NCBI GenBank assembly: GCA_902796505.1
Contig: CADBPA010000214.1
Coordinates: forward strand, 1 to 11,306
Reading direction: 5' to 3'
Length of the DNA stretch: 11,306 bases
DNA from: an uncultured Ruminococcus sp.
Lineage (GTDB): Bacteria; Bacillota; Clostridia; Oscillospirales; CAG-272
The notes under the pieces are model-generated. The model had not been told where the DNA came from, did no database searches, and was given only the letters and a program-made list of their open reading frames with translations. Both the position numbers and the translations under genes were made by a program. The stretch's first letter is position 1, and every line of letters starts with the position of its first letter. Below are positions 1 through 6,835 of the stretch, piece by piece.

Positions 1-21
1 ACCGGAGGCGTGCTTCTGTCG

Positions 22-147
22 CCTTCCCCGCTTGGGGGAAGGGGGACCGCTTGCGGTGGATGAGGTGTTACGCAAGGTTGCCGCCTTCGTTTGGCAGAGT
101 AAGGCTCCCTCCGGGAGGGAGCTCCCGCGCAAGCGGGTGAAGGAGAG
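22..147. repeat. Two tandem copies of a double-hairpin intergenic repeat
   Basis: Two stretches share one architecture. The first, about 22-67, has a hairpin with arms CCTTCCCC/GGGGAAGG (22-42), then a small one, ACCGC/GCGGT (46-57), then a purine-rich tail ending GATGAGGTG. The second, about 104-147, has GCTCCCTC-type arms around a short centre (104-122), then CCCGC/GCGGG with a GCAA loop (124-137), then a tail TGAAGGAGAG. The sequences differ but order, spacing and tail agree, so they look like diverged direct copies. Paired hairpins of this look recur between genes in many gut Clostridia (recollection, not searched). No gene is visible in 1-202. Function is unknown; a REP- or MITE-like element is the most natural reading. 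Confidence 0.5.
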
Positions 148-202
148 CGGCGATCAGCCGGGCAATTGCAGAAACAAGGCTACTTTGCGGGCTTCCTTCG
201 TC

Positions 203-229
203 AAAAAAAGCGCGGAATGCCGCGCTTTT
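203..229 (-). terminator. Intrinsic terminator after the AraC pair
   Basis: Read on the minus strand, arms AAAAGCGCGG and CCGCGCTTTT form a perfect 10-bp stem with a 4-base loop, and the T-run continues to seven T's. It begins five bases after the stop codon of the AraC-family gene at 235, so it ends that transcription unit. Confidence 0.9.
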
Positions 230-234
230 CGGGG

Positions 235-1035
235 TTATACGATGGTCAGTTCCGAGGGATCGCCGGCGGCGTTTTTCGCCCGGTAGAAGGAATTCATGCT
301 GGAAAAGCCGCACAGCTGCGCCGCGGCGGAGACCGGAAGGTCGGGGCGCTCCTTGCGGAGTTTGTGGTACTCGACGATGCGGTAGCCGTTCAGATACTCG
401 CGGAAGTGCATGCCGGTGAAGCTATGGAAGAGGTGCGAAAAATAGTTCGGCGAATAGCCGAACACGCGCGCGACCTCCTCGGCGCGCAGGTCCTCGGCGT
501 AATGCTCGCTGATATAGCGGATGGCTTGCAGAGGGGCTTCGTACTGCCGGTCGATCGGTTTTTTCGGGATGACCGGGTAGTATTTTTTCATCAGCCAGAT
601 GAACATATCGGCGAAGGCGGTTTTGAGCAGGAGCGAATTTTCGTCCCAGACGTTATGCATATAGTCGAGATATTCGCGTATCTTTTCGTAGGCTTCGCAC
701 TTCGGCATATAGGGCGGAAAGGCGAGGTCGGCAAGGCCGTTGACCGAATTGAAATAGCTCGAACTGATCAGCACGATATAGCACTCGGTGCCGTTCGGGA
801 AATGGTACTGCTTCAGATCGAAGGTGTTCATAAAGCAGATATCGCCCTCGCGGACGGTGTAGTGCGTGCCGTTGATCGAAAGATCAAATTCTCCGCGCAG
901 ACCGACGGCAAACTGCACGCCGTTGTGAAAATGCGGAAGCGGCTTCACCGGATCCCATCCCTGATACACGACGCGCTTGCAGAACAGCAGATACCCTTCG
1001 GCGTCCACTTCCTTTTCATACCATGAGGAAAGCAT
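235..1035 (-). CDS. AraC-family transcriptional regulator (cupin sensor), downstream paralog
   Basis: A 266-residue DNA-binding regulator. The N-terminal part (about 30-90) is a cupin-like sensor recognisable from HFHNGVQFAVGLRGEF followed by a 'REGDICFMN' strand; such domains bind small ligands, often sugars. The C-terminal AraC domain has a first helix-turn-helix at about 183-208 (AEEVARVFGYSPNYFSHLF, then TG) and a second at about 233-255 (CGFSSMNSFYRAK). The family's closing G-x-S-P-S-E-Y motif survives in shortened form as GDPSEL, one residue short. The ATG at 1035 has GGGAG seven bases upstream. It lies 23 bases after a second AraC gene of the same architecture, so the two are probably co-transcribed tandem duplicates. 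Neither has an obvious target gene beside it, so the inducer and regulon cannot be named. Confidence 0.9.
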   Translation of the reverse strand: MLSSWYEKEVDAEGYLLFCKRVVYQGWDPVKPLPHFHNGVQFAVGLRGEFDLSINGTHYTVREGDICFMNTFDLKQYHFPNGTECYIVLISSSYFNSVNGLADLAFPPYMPKCEAYEKIREYLDYMHNVWDENSLLLKTAFADMFIWLMKKYYPVIPKKPIDRQYEAPLQAIRYISEHYAEDLRAEEVARVFGYSPNYFSHLFHSFTGMHFREYLNGYRIVEYHKLRKERPDLPVSAAAQLCGFSSMNSFYRAKNAAGDPSELTIV

Positions 1036-1058
1036 CGCTTATCTCCCTTCTCGCCGGA

Positions 1059-1874
1059 TCACGGAACGTATTTTTTGATCGCGCGGTAAAAGGTCTTCGC
1101 GCTTCCGAAGCCGCAGGCGCTCACCGCCTCGCCGACCGTGATCTCCGGAGAAAATCTCTTCAAATGATAGTAGTGCGCCGCGCGGCAGAAATTCAGATAT
1201 TCCCGGAAACCGACGCCCATCACGGCGTTGAACCGGTGCGAAAGATAATTCGGAGACCAGCCGAATTTTTTCGCCAGCGAAGCAATCGAAAGATCCTCCG
1301 CCGAATGCACGCCGATATAGCGGATGAGGTCGAGCATCTCGTCGTCCGCCGAAAAAAGCGTCTCCTTCGGAGAGGACGGAAGCGTCTGTTGCAGGATCGT
1401 CCCGCAAAGGTCGGCGATCCCGGAACGGAAGGCGGGCAGATCCCGCAAGGGTCTGCGCTCGACGTCATACGGAAAAGCGTCGCAGGGAAAATTCGCCTGC
1501 GCGAAATCGAGCAGGGCGCGCATCTTCGCGTAGACCTCGCCGCCCTCCGAGCAGACCGGGTAGGTGAGCGAGGCGAAACCGTTTTCCTCGGTGAAAAGAT
1601 CCGGGCCGAGCAGGAGCACGTAGCGTTCGGTCCCCTCCGAATAATTGTACTTATGCGGAATGAAGCTGTCGATGAAGAGGACGGTATTTTCCCGCAGACG
1701 GTAGCTTTCGCCCCCGATCAATACCTCGCTCTCGCCCCGGATACCGACCGCGATCTCCACCGCGTTGTGAAAATGCGGCAGATGCAGGCGGCGATTGTTC
1801 GCTCCGTACGCCTGACGGTTGCATAAAAAGGAGCCGGGTTCGTCCCTCTCGCTCTCATATCGGGAAAGAAACAT
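1059..1874 (-). CDS. AraC-family transcriptional regulator (cupin sensor), upstream paralog
   Basis: A 271-residue paralog of the regulator downstream. The cupin-like sensor is at about 32-90 (HFHNAVEIAVGIRGESEV). The first helix-turn-helix is at about 194-220 (IASLAKKFGWSPNYLSHRF) and the second at about 244-265 (GEAVSACGFGSAKTFYRA). The ATG at 1874 follows an ideal AAAGGAGG six bases upstream. The protein stops abruptly after IKKYVP and lacks the usual closing G-x-S/D-P-x-E-Y segment. Removing one A from the run of six A's just before the end would read on as KNTFRDPARRE, which resembles the paralog's KNAAGDPSEL. A homopolymer frameshift, in the genome or in the assembly, is therefore possible; a naturally short tail is the alternative. 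It is transcribed from the promoter at 1907-1936. Confidence 0.88.
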   Translation of the reverse strand: MFLSRYESERDEPGSFLCNRQAYGANNRRLHLPHFHNAVEIAVGIRGESEVLIGGESYRLRENTVLFIDSFIPHKYNYSEGTERYVLLLGPDLFTEENGFASLTYPVCSEGGEVYAKMRALLDFAQANFPCDAFPYDVERRPLRDLPAFRSGIADLCGTILQQTLPSSPKETLFSADDEMLDLIRYIGVHSAEDLSIASLAKKFGWSPNYLSHRFNAVMGVGFREYLNFCRAAHYYHLKRFSPEITVGEAVSACGFGSAKTFYRAIKKYVP

Positions 1875-1906
1875 ACGCCGCCTCCTTTCGTTTTCGCTTT
1901 TTCTTT

Positions 1907-1936
1907 ATTATAGCACAGATCCCGCGCCGATGTCAA
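1907..1936 (-). promoter_or_regulatory. Near-consensus sigma-A promoter for the AraC pair
   Basis: On the minus strand there is a perfect -35 box TTGACA (1931-1936), an 18-base spacer and a perfect -10 box TATAAT (1907-1912) preceded by TGC, which makes an extended -10. The predicted start is near 1900, leaving a leader of about 25 bases with the AAAGGAGG site before the ATG at 1874. The -35 box lies inside the loop of the inverted repeat at 1917-1947, which suggests control by a DNA-binding protein. Confidence 0.8.
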
Positions 1937-1947
1937 GCGCGGGATCT
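1917..1947. repeat. 11-bp perfect inverted repeat enclosing the -35 box
   Basis: Arms AGATCCCGCGC (1917-1927) and GCGCGGGATCT (1937-1947) are perfect complements around a 9-base centre that contains TTGACA read on the minus strand. It could be an operator, a hairpin ending the asnA unit, or both. In the minus direction the hairpin is followed by GTGCTATAAT and no T-run, so it is a poor intrinsic terminator for asnA. In the plus direction it is followed by TTCGTTTTC, but no plus-strand gene is present. Confidence 0.75.
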
Positions 1948-1966
1948 TTCGTTTTCTCCGGTGGGA

Positions 1967-2974
1967 TCAGAGCAGACGGATGCCGGCGGCTTTGCAGCCT
2001 TCGAGCGTGTCCTTATCCCAGATGCTCGCCTGCACCTCGCCGATGTGCGCGCAGCCCATCAGGAGCATACAAAGCCTCGATTGCCCGATGCCTCCGCCGA
2101 TCGTCAGCGGCAGTTCTCCCGCAAGGAGCATCTTATGGAAGGGCAGTTCTCTTCTGTCCTCGCACCCGGCAAGCTTCAGCTGCCTTGCGAGCGATTCCTC
2201 GTCCACCCGGATGCCCATCGAAGAGATCTCGAAGGCGCGGCCGAGGACTTCGTTGTAGAAGAGAATGTCGCCGTTGAGCTCCCAGTCGTCGTAGTCGGGG
2301 GCGCGGCCGTCGTGCGGCTCGCCGTTCGAGAGCTTTCCGCCGATCTTCATAATGAGGGCGGTCTTATGTTCCTTGAGATAGGCGTTCTCGCGCTCCTTCG
2401 CGCTCATGCCGGGATATTTTTGCAGAAGCTCCTCGGTGGTGATGACCGAGACCTCGCGGCAGAGATTCCGCCCCACCTCCGGGAAATCCACCCGGAAGAG
2501 ATCGTTCGTATCGCAGATGACTCCGACGATCGCCTTCACCGTGTCGATCAGCGTCTGCTCGGTGCGGTCCTCGCGCGTGATGACCTACTCCCAGTCCCAT
2601 TGGTCCACGTAGATCGAATGAATGTTGTCCAGCTCCTCGTCGCGCCGGATGGCGTTCATATCGGTATAGAGGCCGTTGCCGACGTAGAAATGATACTCTT
2701 TCAGCGCGAGCCGCTTCCATTTCGCCAGCGAATGGACGACCTGCCCCTCCTCGCCGACGGCGGGGATGTCAAAGGAGACCGGGCGCTCGTAGCCGTTCAG
2801 GTTGTCGTTGAGGCCGGAGCTTTCGCGCACGAAGAGCGGAGCCGAAACGCGCTTGAGATTCAGCGCCTTCGCAAGCCGGTCCTGAAAGGTGCGCTTGATG
2901 AAGGAGATCGCCTTCTGCGTGCGGTAGACGTCGAGTTTCTGCGTATAGCCTTCGGGAATGTACAAACTGTTCAT
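1967..2974 (-). pseudogene. asnA: Aspartate--ammonia ligase (AsnA) interrupted by one in-frame TAG
   Basis: AsnA makes asparagine from aspartate, ammonia and ATP in the cytoplasm. The frame would give 335 residues, close to the E. coli enzyme (330), but codon 130 (2585-2587) is TAG. Before it stand the family motifs VVHSLAKWKR (79-88), GLYTDMNAIRRDE (101-113) and VDQWDWE (123-129). After it, in the same frame, are IGGKLSNG, RAPDYDDW (224-231), SSMGIRVD (251-258) and TIGGGIGQSRL (291-301). Relatives have Lys or Arg at codon 130, so AAG to TAG is a one-base change. The 129-residue product would lack much of the active site. A GTG at 2539 could restart the frame but has no ribosome binding site. 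The ATG at 2974 is preceded by AAGAAGG and lies 15 bases after guaB. A recent nonsense mutation, a base-call error or amber suppression are all possible. Confidence 0.85.
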
Positions 2975-2989
2975 AGAAGCCTTCTTTCT

Positions 2990-4495
2990 TTAATGAAGCG
3001 CGGGGTTGTTTTTGAGCATGACGTCGTGATAGCCGCCCTCGATGATCCCGGTCGCCGAGACGAGGGTGATCTTCGCCTTCTCCTGCAATTCGGGAATGCT
3101 GACCGAGCCGCAGTTGCACATCGTCGAGCGGACTTTATAGAGCGACTTCTCCACGTTGTCGTGCAGCGAGCCGGCGTAGGTGACGTAGGAATCCACGCCC
3201 TCCTCGAATCCGAGCCCGGACTTGCCGCCGAGGTCGTACCGCTGCCAATTGCGCGCGCGGTTGGAGCCTTCGCCCCAGTACTCCTTGACGTAACTGCCAT
3301 TGATCATCAATTTCTGCGTGGGGCTTTCGTCAAAGCGGGCGAAATATCTGCCGAGCATCAGAAAATCCGCGCCCATCGCCAGCGCGAGCGTCATATGATA
3401 ATCGTGGACGATGCCGCCGTCCGAGCAGATCGGAACGTAGATGCCGGTCTCCCGATAGTATTCGTCTCTCGCCGCCGCGACCTCGATGACCGCGCTCGCC
3501 TGTCCGCGCCCGATGCCCTTCTGCTCTCTCGTGATGCAGATCGAGCCGCCGCCGATACCGATCTTGACGAAATCCGCCCCGGCTCTCGCAAGGAAGAGGA
3601 AGCCCTCCCGGTCCACGACGTTTCCGGCGCCGACCTTCACCTTGTCGCCGTAGCGGCTGCGGATGAAATCGAGCGTCCGCTTCTGCCAGATCGTGAAGCC
3701 CTCGGAGGCGTCGATGCAGAGCACGTCCGCCCCGGCTTCGACCAGAGCCGGCACCCGTGTTTCGTAATCGCGGGTGTTGATGCCGGCGCCGACGACGTAT
3801 CGCTTATGCTGATCGAGCAGTTCGTTCGGGTTTTCTTTATGCTGATCGTAGTCCTTGCGGAAGACGAAATAGCGGAGCCTGCCGTCCCCGTCGAGGATGG
3901 GAAGCGAGTTGAGTTTATGCTCCCAGATGACGTCGTTCGCCTCCTTGAGCGTGATGCCCTCCCGGGCGGTGACGAGCTGTTTGCGCGGCGTCATGAAATC
4001 CTTGACCTTCTCGGTCTCCGCCATCCGGCTGACGCGGTAATCGCGGCCGGTGACCACGCCGAGCAGGACGCCGTTTGCCGTTCCGTCGTCGGTGACCGCC
4101 ATGGTCGAGTGCTTCTTCTCCCGGACGAGCGCTAAGACGTCGGCAAGCGTGTTTTCGGGCGTGAGATTCGAGTCGCTGACGACGAAGCCGGCTTTGTAAG
4201 CCTTCACGCGCGCGACCATCGCCGCCTGATTTTCGACCGTCTGCGATCCGTAAATGAAGGAGATGCCGCCCTCTTTGGCGAGCGCGATCGCCAGCTTATC
4301 GTCCGAGACCGACTGCATGATCGCCGAGGTCAGGGGAATATTCATCGAAAGCGGGCATTCCTCCTCGCCCTTGCGGTATTTGACCAGCGGCGTGCGGAGG
4401 CTGACGTTTTCGGGGATACAGTTCTCGTCGGTGTAGGCGGGGATCAGCAGATATTCGCTGAAGGTGCGGGAGGGTTCGGGAAAATAGGTTGCCAT
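2990..4495 (-). CDS. guaB: IMP dehydrogenase with CBS domains
   Basis: Oxidises IMP to XMP with NAD+, the committed step of GMP synthesis. At 501 residues it is near the usual family length. The TIM barrel is interrupted at about 105-215 by a CBS pair (STMAVTDDG; DFMTPRKQLV to SLPILDGDG). The catalytic loop reads GIGGGSICITRE, with Cys320 as nucleophile; D262 in CIDASEG should contact NAD, DGGI is at 359-362, and RNWQRYD supplies the Arg419-Tyr420 pair that activates water on the mobile flap. The loop motif GGGSICITRE and the C-terminal EEGVDSYV and TMCNCG segments differ from the E. coli type and match a divergent form common in gut Clostridia (recollection). The ATG at 4495 has AAAGGAG six bases upstream. 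It lies 83 bases after the cyclophilin gene and 15 bases before asnA, so guanine and asparagine synthesis genes share a transcript. Confidence 0.93.
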   Translation of the reverse strand: MATYFPEPSRTFSEYLLIPAYTDENCIPENVSLRTPLVKYRKGEEECPLSMNIPLTSAIMQSVSDDKLAIALAKEGGISFIYGSQTVENQAAMVARVKAYKAGFVVSDSNLTPENTLADVLALVREKKHSTMAVTDDGTANGVLLGVVTGRDYRVSRMAETEKVKDFMTPRKQLVTAREGITLKEANDVIWEHKLNSLPILDGDGRLRYFVFRKDYDQHKENPNELLDQHKRYVVGAGINTRDYETRVPALVEAGADVLCIDASEGFTIWQKRTLDFIRSRYGDKVKVGAGNVVDREGFLFLARAGADFVKIGIGGGSICITREQKGIGRGQASAVIEVAAARDEYYRETGIYVPICSDGGIVHDYHMTLALAMGADFLMLGRYFARFDESPTQKLMINGSYVKEYWGEGSNRARNWQRYDLGGKSGLGFEEGVDSYVTYAGSLHDNVEKSLYKVRSTMCNCGSVSIPELQEKAKITLVSATGIIEGGYHDVMLKNNPALH

Positions 4496-4578
4496 GGGGT
4501 TCTCCTTTCGTGTTTGGATCGGGGTTCAAAGGCGGCGATGCGCCTACGGATACGGAAAGCGATCGTTTTGCGGAGAAA

Positions 4579-5229
4579 TTACTTGAGCTTTGCGAGTTTT
4601 TTCGGATGATTATAATAGGTCTCCGCCTCTTTCACCGTCAGCACCCGCGCCGATTTGATGATCGGCATCTTGCTCTCGTCCTCGATGAAGCCCATGCTTC
4701 CGGAGCCGTACTGCTTGCACGCCGCCACCAGCTTTTCGACGTTTTCCATCCCGGCGATCGTGTAGCCGAATCCGGCGTAAAGACCGTCGAGCGAATAGGT
4801 GCAGCTGTTGTCGAGGCAGAGGAAGAACTGCGAGGTCGCGGAATTATAGTCGCTGGTGCGCGCCATCGAGATGACGCCCTTGATGTGCGAGACGCGGTTG
4901 TTCACGCCGTTGGCGTAAAACTCGCCTTTGATCGGCTCGACCGTCTTTGACGCGTCCTCTCCGCCCTGAATGACGAAGCCGTCCTGAATGCGAATGATCG
5001 GCAGTCCGTCGTAAAATTTCTCATTGACGAGCGCGAGAAAGTGCGCGACGGTGATCGGCGCGTCCTCCGGCGAAAGCGAGAGCAGAATGCTGCCGTAGTC
5101 CTGGAAGGTAATCAAGACGTAAGTGCCGTTTTTGTTCAGCGATTCGCCGCATCCCATCAGCAGAGGAGAAACGACGGCGAGGATCAGGATCAGGCACAAA
5201 ACCCGGATAATGCTAACTTTTGTTTTCAT
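4579..5229 (-). CDS. Cyclophilin-type peptidyl-prolyl isomerase, lipoprotein
   Basis: A 216-residue secreted cyclophilin that should help fold exported proteins at the outer face of the membrane. Residues 1-26 are a lipoprotein signal: basic MKTK, a hydrophobic stretch, and lipobox LMGC with Cys27 as the lipidated residue. The cyclophilin fold spans about 34-200. YDGLPIIRIQDGFVIQGG (73-90) matches the family FHRxxxxFxxQGG with Arg80, Phe85 and Gln88 kept but the His before Arg replaced by Ile79. GVISMARTSDYNSATSQFFL (118-137) carries the SQFF signature, and LDGLYAGFG (147-155) the LDGxYAxFG motif. The Trp that gives cyclosporin sensitivity in human CypA appears as Ser146. The ATG at 5229 has AAAGGAAA upstream; it lies 20 bases after holA. 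Confidence 0.9.
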   Translation of the reverse strand: MKTKVSIIRVLCLILILAVVSPLLMGCGESLNKNGTYVLITFQDYGSILLSLSPEDAPITVAHFLALVNEKFYDGLPIIRIQDGFVIQGGEDASKTVEPIKGEFYANGVNNRVSHIKGVISMARTSDYNSATSQFFLCLDNSCTYSLDGLYAGFGYTIAGMENVEKLVAACKQYGSGSMGFIEDESKMPIIKSARVLTVKEAETYYNHPKKLAKLK

Positions 5230-5249
5230 ATTTTATTTCCTTTCGCGGT

Positions 5250-6278
5250 TTACAAGTATTTTGCCAAAAAGATTTCGAGCGGCGTATAGCCGGCGGAGCC
5301 GCCGGATTTTGAGGCGGCGTCGGCAGCCCGCAGATCGGCGAGCGCCTCGGCGGACGCCGCCGCGCCGAAACGGCGCGCGGCGGCGATGGTGACCTTGACT
5401 TTATAAGGATTCCAGTGCAGAAAGCTCTCGACGGCGGCGGCGTCCATCCCCTCGGCGAGCAGCGAGGCGACGGTCAGAATATCGGCGAAACTGCGCGAGA
5501 GCATCGCGAGCGCCGCTCCGGGATCGACCTTGCGCATCTCCATATCGTGCAGAGCGCCGAACGCCTTTTCGCGGTTTTTCTCGGTAATGGCGTTGGAGAG
5601 CGCGAAGCCGTCGTATTCCTCGGTCGCGGCGGAGACCGTAGCGATCGCCTCTTCGGTCAGCACCGTCACGCCGTTGGCTTTCAGGTACGCCGACAGTTTT
5701 TCGACCTCCGAAGAAAGCACCGTCATCGAATGGCCGACGCGGAAGAGCAGGAAGGAGAGCGCCTGCGCGCCGGCCTCGATCCCCTCGGCGTCAAAATGCT
5801 TTTTGAGCCAGGAGAGCAGCTGCGCGTCGGTGGATTTTTCAAAATTCAGAACGCAGAAGTCCCGATCGAGTTCTTTGGCGAGCTTGCTCGGGCGGCGGAC
5901 GCTGCCGCAATCGAAGCTCTCCGGCGCGCAGAAGACGGCGAACACCGTCTCGGGATGTTCCTTCGTCAGCCGTCCGAGTTCGGCAAACGCCGCCCGCTCG
6001 GATTCGCGCATCCGGTCGATCTCCGGATACTTCCACTCGACGAATTTGTAGTCCGCCATCATCGGCGGCGAGCAGATCGCCTCGGCGACCGCGGAGATCT
6101 CTACCCCGTCTCCGTCGAAACTCGCACGGTTGAAAAGCGCGAACGCCTCGTCTCCCTCCGCCGCGCGGCGAAGTTCGTTCATATAATATTTTTTGAGATA
6201 GTCCTCTTCCCCGGCGAAAAGATACGCGCCGGCGATCCTGCCCTCTTTCAGCAGAGCGCGGAATTTTGCGATCTCCAT
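5250..6278 (-). CDS. holA: DNA polymerase III subunit delta
   Basis: Delta is the clamp-loader subunit that opens the beta sliding clamp during replication. At 342 residues this fits the usual 330-350. The N-terminal start KFRALLKEGRIAGAYLFAGEEDYLKKYY matches the family's YLxxGEExxL motif at about 19-28. The middle carries the expected segments: a 'KFVEW' strand, LLSWLKKHFDAEGI and LLFRVGHSMTVLSSEVEKL. The C-terminal helical domain has FALSNAITEKNREKAFGALHDM and an ending HWNPYKVKV to YTPLEIFLAKYL, typical of HolA. Delta has a degenerate AAA+ fold without a Walker A motif, and none is present here. The ATG at 6278 has AAGGGAGA a few bases upstream and lies 20 bases after the DUF1934 gene, suggesting co-transcription. 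Confidence 0.93.
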   Translation of the reverse strand: MEIAKFRALLKEGRIAGAYLFAGEEDYLKKYYMNELRRAAEGDEAFALFNRASFDGDGVEISAVAEAICSPPMMADYKFVEWKYPEIDRMRESERAAFAELGRLTKEHPETVFAVFCAPESFDCGSVRRPSKLAKELDRDFCVLNFEKSTDAQLLSWLKKHFDAEGIEAGAQALSFLLFRVGHSMTVLSSEVEKLSAYLKANGVTVLTEEAIATVSAATEEYDGFALSNAITEKNREKAFGALHDMEMRKVDPGAALAMLSRSFADILTVASLLAEGMDAAAVESFLHWNPYKVKVTIAAARRFGAAASAEALADLRAADAASKSGGSAGYTPLEIFLAKYL

Positions 6279-6298
6279 AGAGTCTCCCTTCTTCGGGA

Positions 6299-6733
6299 TC
6301 AGACGGCAAAGCAGGCGAGCGAAAAGTCGTATTTACGCGACACGCCCCCGATCTTCATCCGGTAGCGGATCGCAAGGCTGCCCCCCGTTTCGGTCCTCTC
6401 GAATTTCGTTTCTTCGGTCTCGACCTCGGCGTCAAAGGAATACCCCGCGGCCTTGTAGACCGTCTCGTACCGCGCGCCCGGCTCGAACACGAAGCGCACC
6501 TCTGCCGCGCCTTCGCGCAGAACGGTGACCACGCCGTCTTCAAACACCGTGACGGTGCAGCGCGTCCTCTGCCCCCCGGCGTCCTCGTGATAATGAAAAA
6601 CGACCGCGCCGTCCTGCCCGGAACGGACGTAGCCGTCCGCGCGAAAGTCGAGGATCTCCCGGTCGGCGACGCCGTGGGCGTCCGTAACCTCCGAATGGAT
6701 CCGAAACTCTGCGCGGCAAGTCCGATCTGTCAT
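6299..6733 (-). CDS. DUF1934 (YwiB-like) beta-barrel protein
   Basis: A small cytoplasmic protein of 144 residues that resembles the DUF1934/YwiB family of calycin-like beta-barrels, whose biochemical role is unknown. Alternating strands run throughout, with hallmarks EFRIHSEVTDAHG near the start, the central TVTVFEDGVVTVLREGAAEVRFVFEPG, then RYETVYKAAG and a closing GGSLAIRYRMKIGG. There is no signal peptide or membrane segment. The ATG at 6733 is preferred because GGAGAG stands seven bases upstream; a GTG two codons earlier (6739) also opens the frame. It leads the holA-ppi-guaB-asnA run, 20 bases before holA. I see no clear promoter just upstream, so readthrough past the weak hairpin at 6777-6797 may contribute. 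Confidence 0.75.
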   Translation of the reverse strand: MTDRTCRAEFRIHSEVTDAHGVADREILDFRADGYVRSGQDGAVVFHYHEDAGGQRTRCTVTVFEDGVVTVLREGAAEVRFVFEPGARYETVYKAAGYSFDAEVETEETKFERTETGGSLAIRYRMKIGGVSRKYDFSLACFAV

Positions 6734-6770
6734 ACACACACTCTCTCCGCTCTATCCTTTTCCCTTTAAT

Positions 6771-6797
6771 AAAGACGGCTGTGCTTGACGCACAGCC
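6771..6797 (-). terminator. Hairpin terminator after the methylglyoxal-synthase-like gene
   Basis: On the minus strand GGCTGTGC and GCACAGCC form a perfect 8-bp stem around a 5-base loop, 38 bases past the stop codon at 6836. The following bases GTCTTTATTAAA are only moderately T-rich, so termination is likely partial. Confidence 0.65.
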
Positions 6798-6835
6798 ACA
6801 GCCCCGCCGCAAACGCAGGCAGAGCGGTTTCGATA

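Noticed and set aside
22..147. CRISPR-like short repeats
   Set aside because: Only two diverged hairpin units, no constant repeat with unique spacers, and no cas gene.
166..1826. Two long plus-strand frames opposite the AraC genes
   Set aside because: The minus strand carries complete AraC domains with good ribosome binding sites; the plus-strand frames have neither.
1967..2539. An independent 190-residue protein starting at GTG 2539
   Set aside because: It is simply the C-terminal part of AsnA in the same frame after the TAG, and no ribosome binding site precedes the GTG.
1961..4135. A 724-codon open frame on the plus strand
   Set aside because: It lies opposite asnA and guaB, has no ribosome binding site or family motif, and is low in plausible domains. 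It is the antisense shadow of GC-rich, codon-biased genes.
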